Shown here: piece by piece, positions 55,888 through 64,000 of the stretch | How the letters are laid out: each line of letters starts with the position of its first letter | Position numbering within the stretch: position 1 is the stretch's first letter | Source: Hirundichthys speculiger | Taxonomy: Eukaryota > Chordata > Actinopteri > Beloniformes > Exocoetidae | Reading direction: 5' to 3' | Length of the DNA: 64,000 nucleotides | Assembly (NCBI GenBank): GCA_018398805.1 | Contig: JAGFBZ010001543.1 | Span: 620,001 to 684,000, forward strand | The notes under the pieces: model-generated | The model's input: only the letters and a program-made list of their open reading frames with translations | Database searches by the model: none | Told to the model about the DNA's origin: nothing | Translations under genes and position numbers: made by a program

Positions 55888-58800
55888 ACTATTATAATGT
55901 TGCTATGAAGACTCACTTGTGTTCTGAAAGAAAATAGAGGGGTTAGGGCAAACCATCAGCCATCAAATATCATCTCTCGAACATAATAAATAATTTTACA
56001 TGGCCTGACTGACTAAACTGTTGTAGCAGTAGCTGGGAGGAGGAATAATTTAGACTGAGCAAAAGGTCGCTGCATTAACTTCTGCATCTAATAGGAAAAG
56101 AGGCAGCAAACGATACACCTGTCCTTTTTTAAGTCAATTATGAAACTATCACCTTCCCCATGTGGCCTCCAGCACTGAGTTAATAGAAAGTCTACCCAAT
56201 ATGGCACACAGATGTTGATTTGAAGAGTCATTTGATCTTGATGTTGTATTAACAGAAGTGTTTCAGTTGGCCAAGTTGTGATTTATGATCTCTAGGGAAT
56301 TCCAGGAAATTGTGGTGAACATGTAATTGCAGCAGGACATTTTCAGTGGCTTGCAGGTCACTGGACATTATACTGAGGTCAGATGCCTGTCAACTAAAAA
56401 GATCTTAAGTTAAGCTAGCTCATTGTAGCTGATGCCACAACTTTGATTTCTTATGGTTCCCTATTTATTAATTATAGTAACTAAAGTGGTTTCATATAAT
56501 GTGCTGCCCACAAACTCATTAAGAGCAAGCCACGAAAAAAAAAGAAACAGTAAATTGCACAGAAAAAGAAAGCCTTTGAGAGCAGACCATTCATGGCCCC
56601 CGACAGTTTCCTCCAGATGTTCGAAGAGCTGTTTCTTGAGTCAAACCATACCTGAGGTTATTACGACGCATGGTCATATGGTGGATATTTTGGTGCATTC
56701 TTTGATAGTAATTTCAGCAGGATGTTTTCTGTGAGCAAAATACCTTTTCAACAGAAATACATACGGTCACAGTTATTTTATTTTGTTTTGGTTTAATGCT
56801 GATCTCAAGTCTAACAGCACCACAACATCTTTGGCAGGTTGCGCATCTTGTGGCTGCTGTGGCAGCAGAGCAAAGCCATGTGCACTACATTTTAAAATCA
56901 ACATATTTTGTACTGTGTACAATGACATTGATTCCAGAGCACGGACCGAATATTAAGAGAGCCAGTAAAAAAAAAACATCTTTGTTGAACATTGCTGTTA
57001 TTAAAACATTATGCTTCTTTCCTGAAGATAGAAGAAATTAATATTTTGCTGAAATGCAAACATGAGTAACTATGCAAAAAATGATTAAGCAGAGAATTGA
57101 GTTGAGTGGAATACATTTCTAAGTTATAAAGGGTATATTTTCAGTTATAAAAACATCGAGAATTAAATTCTAAGATCTGATCGTGGTTTAAAACAAAACA
57201 ACTCATGAGTGAGCCAACCATTCAGAGGAAAATAGTCTGTAACTGAACATTTCATTATTACCATAAGTGGTAACACAGAAAATGGAGAACAAACTGCCTC
57301 TGTAAAATGTCCTTAAGTGACTTTTGTTGTGAAAGGCACCCACCCATTTTCAATACCTCCTTCATGGTTGTCCAACTTGAAGGTCACTAACCTGATCATC
57401 AGGAATCTTTTTAAACACACTGACTTAGTTTTGGAGCTTACACATTATGAACCAGAAACTTAAAAGGGAATAATAAGTCACAGATGGGTTTTGAATTCAC
57501 AGAGGACACTTTTCTAAGTCTACAAATTCAAAGTCCTGAGTTTTATTCACCCATTTAACCTTAGAGTGTGGAACTTGTTAGTGCTCATACAAACAAAAAT
57601 GACACGCATTGATTCAGTTTTCATGTGGTTTCACATTTATGGTTGCTAGGAGAAGTCAATGCACAGTATTTAAATTACAGCTTTATCTCCTGTGATGTGT
57701 TTTGTAGCTCAAATGTGAGAAAAAAAAACTTGCATTTTGGGTGAGAAAACACTGTCAGTTATGGGAGAAATTTCTTCTAGAGAAAAGTTTTGGTGATTCG
57801 TTTATTGCATGTGTATCAATTATGATCCTTTAACCAGAACAGCAAATTAACCTATAAAACAGTGTTGCAAGTCCACTAAACGTTTAATAGAAATACAACA
57901 CAAAAATTACAAATTAATCCATGGCATTAATTATTTACACAAGCAGCATCTCATATTGTTGTTACAACTAGGGATCTTAACAGAAAAATTATGTTACTCT
58001 GACGAAAATATGTTTACCTGGTGATTCTGAGACATTTTGGCCATTGGTACTACAGAATCTGATTTGGGCTGTTGCTCTTACTGTAATTACATTGTTTGTA
58101 CACTTCTGCTACACTATAAACATTTGTCTTTACAAGGCATCGTAAAATCCCTTTTCAAACTTTAGCTGTGAATAACCACTATGTTGAGCATTTGGGAGGG
58201 GGGGGGGAGCTTTCTCACTTTTCTTCTTTGTCTAGTTTGAAATATCACAGCAATTGTAATGTATGCTGTTTTGGGGATTTTTCCTTTTGCAACAAAAGTC
58301 TGTGGCCTTGAGCCCCTCGAATGAGGATGACAAGCATAATCAAAGGCACTGTTACAGTCAGACGTGTAATGGGCTTTCAGTACCAATTAAGATGCACCTA
58401 CTGTTCAAAAGAATTTTTTTTGACATTTGACAATTTTTTGCGATTTCTGAATTTTTTTTCCCCATCCCTGTGAGGTTGAGTTTATGTTGCTCGAGCAGAT
58501 GTTAATTAACATTTCTTGACAAAAAAATATACTGAAATGAGGTGCATGTTCTTCTTTTAAATGACACTGAATGTATCTGCGTGGAATAAGCAATTTAAAT
58601 AAAATCTTTGCAGCAAATCAAAAACTGGCTGTCATTTTACATCAACTTTTTTTTTTGTGTGTGTGTTTTGGGTTTTTTTTGTATGTAAACTATGTATGCC
58701 ATTAAGTTATTATCTTAATGGTTAATTCCAAAATTCAGCAAAAACCTTTTTTCAAAGTCAGGTATATATGCAATGTGACATTGAAGCAGATATTAGGTTT

Positions 58801-58890
58801 TCTGTGTGTATGTGTCCTTCACTAGCCCTCTTTGACAGTTTGAGCTAGCGTATTTTATTAACATTTGAAACCCTGATTCTGTCAGAGAGG
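55888..58890. other. No gene recognised
   Basis: About 3 kb of AT-rich sequence with small A- and G-runs (G run near 58197-58207). Open frames under 100 codons show no domain. Confidence 0.6.
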
Positions 58891-59850
58891 ACTAAAATCA
58901 CCGATAGTGAAATAAAAGAAAAGGACAGACAGAGACACAAGACACAAGGCAGTGTTTGGTGTGGTGTGAGTAGTATGATGATGTATGTGAGTGTGAATGT
59001 GAATGTGAGATTGATTGTGTTGTGATGCCTGATGCACCTGCACATCTACACCAGAGCCGAAGAAGCTCAGCACTGATGCTGACCATGAACACTTTCTCAG
59101 CATCAACCAGAGGTTGTAACCACCACTACAGGCTGCACCAACTACACAGATGGTGCTGGTGGGTTGAGCTAGTGTCATGCAGCAGACCCCTACCAGTGCA
59201 CTGGATTTACCCCAGGTCCAACAGTAACCCTCCAGCCTGATCCGCGAACTGACCAGTCGTAGGCATGACCAAGGCCATGAACCCACCGCAACCAGAGCTC
59301 ACGGAAAATGGATCACCCCAGAATTCTTGGGAGGGCACCGGCCAGCACAACTAGAGCACACCAGTAGCACGGGGAGTATGATACGAAGGCAGAAAAGGAC
59401 GGCTTCAAGCCCCAATACTCATACCACCACTCCACAGAGGGCAAGAGGGCAGGTCCCCAGCTCTGGAGAACACAGAGCAGAAAGGGTGCACCGTACCCAC
59501 AGGGAGAAGCCAGAGCTGTCTCACACAGGTCTTCCATCAGGATTTAGGGTAAGGACCCAAATGCTGGAGAACAGGAGGCAGCAGTGTCCAACTGAAAAGT
59601 CCTTTATTTGTAAAACAAGAACAAAAAAAAAAAACAACTTAACAGACGAAACCAGGAGGTAGATGGACAGTAGGGCAGGGAAGAAAAACCATAGCCAGGA
59701 ATACGGGTAGAAGAAAAAGAAGGATAGATGGACAAAACACCAAACAAAACCAAACAATCTAGAAAAAAAACAAAGGGAGCACAACAAGAAACAGTTCAAC
59801 AACTGAAAGGCCAGACAGCAACAGGTCCTGCAAAGATGTGGCTGCAGCGG
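58891..59850 (-). other. Unassigned probable retroelement untranslated sequence
   Basis: Higher GC than its surroundings, with T/G/A-rich GTGAATGTGAATGTGAG repeats near 58995. On the minus strand it is C/T-rich with repeated CACACTCACATACATC and CTGTCTGTCCTTTTC, like LINE or LTR untranslated regions. 59540-59640 (AAGGACCCAAATGCTGGAGA, then CCTTTATTTGTAAAACAAG) resembles an LTR edge. The 134- and 122-codon frames have no known domain. Confidence 0.35.
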
Positions 59851-60990
59851 TAGATGGCTCCTCATTTTGGCCAGTGGGAGCTGCTCCAAAATATTTCAGA
59901 AGTGCCCCAGAATTTACAATTAAGATACAATATGTAAGTTAGATCACACTTAACATGCATCAGTTACCCAATTAAAATAAACCATAATAATTGCACGAAT
60001 TATTCTCATTTATTAACACCCTATTTAACTAAGCATAACACACTACAGATTATTCAAAAAGCTATATCACATAAAGCTTACAAAACATCATGTCGGTGTA
60101 TAATGACATGAATGTTATTTTAAGTTATTTAAGTTAGCATAGACCCACGTATAGCATTAAAAATTCCACAGTCAGGGTGCACTATTGTTTAACCAAATTC
60201 CCAGACGAATAAGCCTGTGTGAACTTGCACTTGTGTTGTAAACACAAACTAGCCTACTGGTGAAATGCTAGCTGCTAGTTCAGCAAAGCTAAAAAACAAA
60301 TACAGTCATCTTCTGTGGCTAAACACTGTGGCAACATAATAGCAAGAGGATAATACATAGCGTATAGGCTACTGTTTTATTATATGCAAAATTAACGTCA
60401 CTCATAGGGACCTGCATACCTTTATCTTTTGAACGTTTCTCCTTCTTTCCTTCTCTTCCTGAACTGGGCACCTGATGGTTTTTTTTTGGTCATTTGTCCA
60501 TGATGCAGCACCCTTGACTCGACTCATCTTTTCCGTCCATCAATCACCCAGAGTCAAGATTGCTGTGATGGTAACAATTTTTTTTTTTTACATTTTACAT
60601 AGATATTCATTGGGTTATGTCATAACCCAATAAATGTTTATAATATCTATGTTAATTTCATGAATGAATACCCCTGCCCCCCTCCTTGCTTTTCCTCTGA
60701 GAGTGAGACTCAATCTGCTCACAACCTCTGCAGTTGCAGAGTTGATCCCCCCTCCCGTCTCCCCCCTGCCTTTTCTTCTGACACACACAACTGTATACAT
60801 TACTCTCAGCAGCAAGTTGACATGATAGTAGGGGCGCCCCAGCGCCTACTCTACTAACTTGACGTGGAAATGAGCAGTATTAGTCTAGAAAACTAGCAAT
60901 TTCTTTTTTTTTTTTTAATGGCACATGTGCACCCCCAAATAGATTGCGCCCTGGGCGGTAGCCCACATTGCCCATAGCAAAAACTAAGGA
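59851..60990. other. Possible degraded hAT-like repeat containing a double hairpin
   Basis: GATTGCGCCCTGGGCGGTAG and CCCACATTGCCCATAGC at 60942-60978 look like a hAT-type terminus. GGGGCGCCCCAGCGCC (60832-60847) is a near-palindrome. No transposase blocks are recognised, so the assignment is tentative. Confidence 0.35.
60597..60652. repeat. Two nested 11 bp perfect inverted repeats
   Basis: ACATAGATATT (60597-60607) pairs with AATATCTATGT (60642-60652). Inside, ATTGGGTTATG (60609-60619) pairs with CATAACCCAAT (60621-60631) around a single T. The right side has a 10-nt unpaired TAAATGTTTAT-like segment. Confidence 0.85.
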
Positions 60991-61739
60991 CTAAGGAAAG
61001 TGTCAAACTTTGCTACCCAAACCCAGCTGATGTGAGACCTGTTGCTCCCTCTATACTCACTCACCAGAGTCCCATTTCAGTTATGTTTTTTTTTTTTTTT
61101 AAAAGGAAATGTCCAGAGCTGTTAGCAGCAAACCTTTTTACTGGATTTTTGACATGAGGGTTTAGTAAAGCACATCATGGCAGACTTGAGCATGGTCTCC
61201 GTGTTTTAGATTTGCATGATGGATGGTGGCAGTGGGTGACTGGAACAGGTTACGTGCTCAAGGGTCTCAGAGGAACTTAAATATCCATTTCTACTATGTT
61301 ATGGATACATGACATACTCTGCATTAGTGGGGGTCGAGCCACAAAAGACCTGACTAGTGGCATTTTTGCAAGAAGAAAACATACTCCAAATTTTATCAAG
61401 AGAATATTGGCAACTTACTTTTTGAGATGGTATGAGTCACTTTTTGAATGCAATTCAGCTTACAAACTAATTTGAGCCCTCACGTGCATGAATTTGTAGG
61501 AAGACATAAAATTTGTGAGTGAGGGAGTATGAATTCACAAGCTTAACAGCAGTGAAGAACGGATGCTCTTGCTGTGTGGCCACTTAAAATAAATGGCTGA
61601 AATAGAAATATTTCACCGACTAATGGTTGGAAATATCAAAATAAAGCTGGCATGGGTATGATTTCACAGTTTCCTGGTATATATGCCATACAAGCTGAAA
61701 CCTTAGTCAGCCTATGTTTTTCAAGCTAGATGGGAGCTT
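60991..61739. other. No gene recognised
   Basis: T-run at 61086-61100; otherwise unremarkable AT-rich DNA. Confidence 0.6.
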
Positions 61740-61937
61740 GGCTGTTCATTTGATTGGTTTCAGAGTCATGGCTCTGTAGTTGCAGAAGTCCTTGTTTTTC
61801 ACTTTGAATGTATCTCTTGTGAATCATTTGAGTTGTTTGTTTTGGGTTGTTATGCTGCAGGATGCAACAGAATAGATCAGACAACTGTGTGATAGTCCAG
61901 TATCTAAGGTGACTAAAACTTTTGCACAGCACTGTTT
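61740..61937. mobile_element. Tc1-like element 3' remnant
   Basis: Ends ACTAAAACTTTTGCACAGCA plus CTGTTT, the reverse complement of a widespread fish Tc1 terminus (ACAGTGCTGTGCAAAAGT-like). The preceding 170 bp have no coding similarity I can defend. Confidence 0.5.
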
Positions 61938-63569
61938 GTATAAAACTTAGAGCTGGAGATGCAATGTTGCAAACATGTCAAACTCAAGCTGTGTTTAAAA
62001 TTCACAGAAGTCCCCTAAGATAAACTATGAATTACAACCACACCATAAACAGTCATTACAGTAAAAACACTTCACATGATGACATTTTCTGTTTAAGGGT
62101 GCTTTTACACCTGTCCCGTTTGGAGCAGTTGTTCCCAAACAGGGAGCGTTTCCCCCTAAAGATCGGTTCGTTTGGTATATGTGAACACAGCAATCGCGCT
62201 TGTATGCGGGACAAAACAAGAGTTTCCTACTCAGACCAAAAGTTTGTGCCCAAGACAATAAAGAGCTGAAATCACGTTCCAGCTTTTTTTAAGTCCAATT
62301 TTTTCCCCATAACTTTTAAAAAGTGTACAATATTTTGTCTATTTTTTTTCTCTTTTTTTCTAAGTAGCTTGCACCAAGAACAAATAGATGCTGACGTAAG
62401 CTCCCTCCCTTTCTGCTACTCTTCTTACTCATCTGCTTGTGTTTTACCAATGAATTCTGAATACTGCAGAACTGCAGAACATTCTCAGGTTCTGCTCTGT
62501 TGTGGAGGAGTACTTTGAAGGTTTGGTGTCAGATTTCTTAAAGAAGCATGACAGTGAGATAGACACTAAAAGAGAATGTTTCCAAAAGTGTGAGATCATG
62601 TTAAAAAATAGAAAAAAAAAAAAAAACTACAAAGACCACAGGACTACAAAATATGATGCAAATTATATTTTATACAGCTGGAATATTTTAAATATCTGTA
62701 AACCATACATTTATTTTTCAAATTTAAGTTGCTAAAACCATCTGGTTATGATCTACCTGAAAATTTTAACTATTAAGTTGGCCATTTCTAATAGACAGTT
62801 AGCCTTTCAAAGACTGTTTTACAGTCATATTATTTAACCAGATCATGAAGAAATGTTTTGTTCTAGTCCTTCTATTCTGACTACAGAAGCAAACATAATG
62901 TCTTGTGCTTGTCTTTTGATGTTTTGAAACAAAAATATCATTGAAAAATCATTGCATAAATCAATATAATAGTTTAATTTGCTATGAAACTGAACTTGGG
63001 ATGACTCCCTGCTGCTGCAACACAGAGAGAAAACATGAAAACACACCAAATGAAAACTCAACTTGCAAATACTAACTTTGTGATATTGTAGTTGATGTAA
63101 ATACTATAACAGCAGGTGAGGCTGAGATGAGGAGCCTCTGACAGCTGCAGCAGCAGCTCCAGAAAGAAGACAGAAACTTTTCTTAAATCAGATGGGAGTA
63201 TGAAGAGCCTAAGTAGGGTTCTAAATTACAGATATGAGATGTGATGGTTTTATGACTGAGCTGACAGTTGACTCTTCAGACTAAAATATGCCTTTGTCTT
63301 ACTGCATATCGTGTTTGCAAAAGTAATGAATCGGTTTATTATGATCGCTTTAAGAGTAAAATTCACTGTAACTATCAAATATACAAACGCAAGGGAGGCG
63401 CTCGGGAGCAGCGGCATGTAACATGCAACTTCCTCAAGCTTTGCATGAAAACTACAGGTTATCTAAATGTAATCCTCTAAAACTGCCAAATAGTATTCTA
63501 AACCTCTCACTAAACAGTAGCTGCTAGTTTTATTTTCCCTTTTTTGTTGTTTTTTTCCCCATTGAACGC
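61938..63569. other. No gene recognised; one Harbinger-like end
   Basis: 62097-62240 starts AAGGGTGCTTTTACACCTGT and contains GGGAGCGTTTCCCCC and a GTTCGTTTGGTATATGTGAA stretch. This pattern is found at ends of some Harbinger-like fish elements; no partner terminus is visible. The rest is AT-rich without domains. Confidence 0.4.
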
Positions 63570-64000
63570 CTACCCGCATGCCAGTATTTCATTGACTACA
63601 TCACTCCAATGATAGGCTGGCTAAATTCTATTCATCTGTTCCTCCCATCTGCCCTAGGTGTGGCAACCAAGTGTCACTAGGCCATATGTTCTGGTCCTGT
63701 TCATCTTTACTTGACTTCTGGCCGCCATTTTCGAACTGTCTGTCAGTTTTATGTAACTCATCACTCAGACTTAACCCACTCACCGCTTTGTTTGGAGTCA
63801 CACCCTCAGGAATGTGTATCACTAACAAACAGAAGAGAGCAGTGGCGTTCTGCAGCCTTGTAGCTCGCAGGGTGATCTTAATGAATTGGAAATTTAATAA
63901 ATCCCTGCCCTTTGGGAGATGGATCCAGGAGGTTCTATCTCTGCCTCAGTTAGAAAAGATAAGACATACACTATACAGCTCTTGTGACACACACACACCA
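63570..64000 (+). pseudogene. L1-like LINE ORF2 C-terminus, running off the window
   Basis: In the frame of 63617 the plus strand reads, after one in-frame stop (63593-63595), LHHSNDRLAKFYSSV and CPRCGNQVSLGHMFWSC, the C-x2-C...H...C zinc-knuckle-like motif of L1 ORF2. Then come LTALFGVTPSGMCITNKQK, AVAFCSLVARRVILMNWK, FGRWIQEVLSLPQLEKIRHT. The frame stays open to the window end, which falls in a CACA tract. This region follows the RT domain and helps RNA binding and target-primed reverse transcription in intact L1 elements. Only the 3' portion is present, and the stop codon in place of a conserved arginine shows decay. Confidence 0.85.

Noticed and set aside
58882..59889. Frames of 134 and 122 codons as a secreted or membrane protein
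   Set aside because: Hydrophobic runs arise from C/T-rich UTR-like DNA; no family resemblance.

Overview
This 64 kb window looks like intergenic or intronic DNA from a ray-finned (teleost) fish. The evidence is AT-rich sequence, long AT, CA and GTAT microsatellites, and a mixture of transposons typical of teleosts: L2/Maui-like, Rex1-like, RTE and L1 non-LTR elements, several Tc1 families, hAT and piggyBac-like elements and their MITEs, a tRNA-SINE-like repeat, and a rare Ty1/copia element. I found no complete host protein-coding gene, rRNA, tRNA or CRISPR array. The only host-like coding signal is a weak single-exon candidate on the minus strand at 6822-7005. All recognisable coding sequence belongs to decayed mobile elements.

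Layout. 1-12 kb: mostly unique sequence with a Tc1-like deletion derivative (3.6-4.7 kb), several hairpins, a hAT 3' fragment (8.5-9.5 kb), a MITE flanked by TTAA (9.9-10.3 kb) and an L2-like tail (11.3 kb). 12-19 kb: one SINE-like repeat, one large hairpin (15.0 kb), otherwise unremarkable. 19-23.3 kb: a transposon cluster with SINE pieces, hAT transposase, a second hAT end full of GTTCA/TGAAC motifs, an L2 reverse transcriptase, an L2 3'UTR piece and an inverted L2 endonuclease. 26.5-27.2 kb: degraded Tc1. 29.4-34.8 kb: a nested cluster with L2 sequence broken by an LTR-like repeat pair, a 365 bp TA-flanked MITE and a hAT element with a perfect 8 bp target duplication. 37.7-38.4 and 40.9-41.2 kb: two copies of an unassigned DNA element with repeated AACCCTCAATCTC ends. 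40.6-44.7 kb: a minus-strand copia element without its reverse transcriptase. 44.85-45.93 kb: a CpG-rich segment with tandem repeats and four GCCATCTTG motifs. 48.3-49.6 kb: a hAT element with a perfect 8 bp duplication that contains a Rex1/CR1-like LINE tail. 50.7-51.5 kb: Tc1 3' half plus a LINE tail. 53-55.9 kb: piggyBac-like end, two fused Tc1 fragments, RTE LINE. 63.6 kb to the end: L1 ORF2 C-terminus running off the window.

The elements do not work together as a pathway. They record successive insertions, and every transposase, integrase or polymerase fragment seen is truncated, frameshifted or lacks catalytic residues, so none looks autonomous. Family names come from motif recognition without database searches, and boundaries are approximate unless a target-site duplication is given. 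The most unusual items are the copia element, the two copies of the unassigned repeat with a conserved 39-codon frame, the CpG-rich block with YY1-like motifs, and the Tc1-Tc1 fusion. I found no convincing new biological system.
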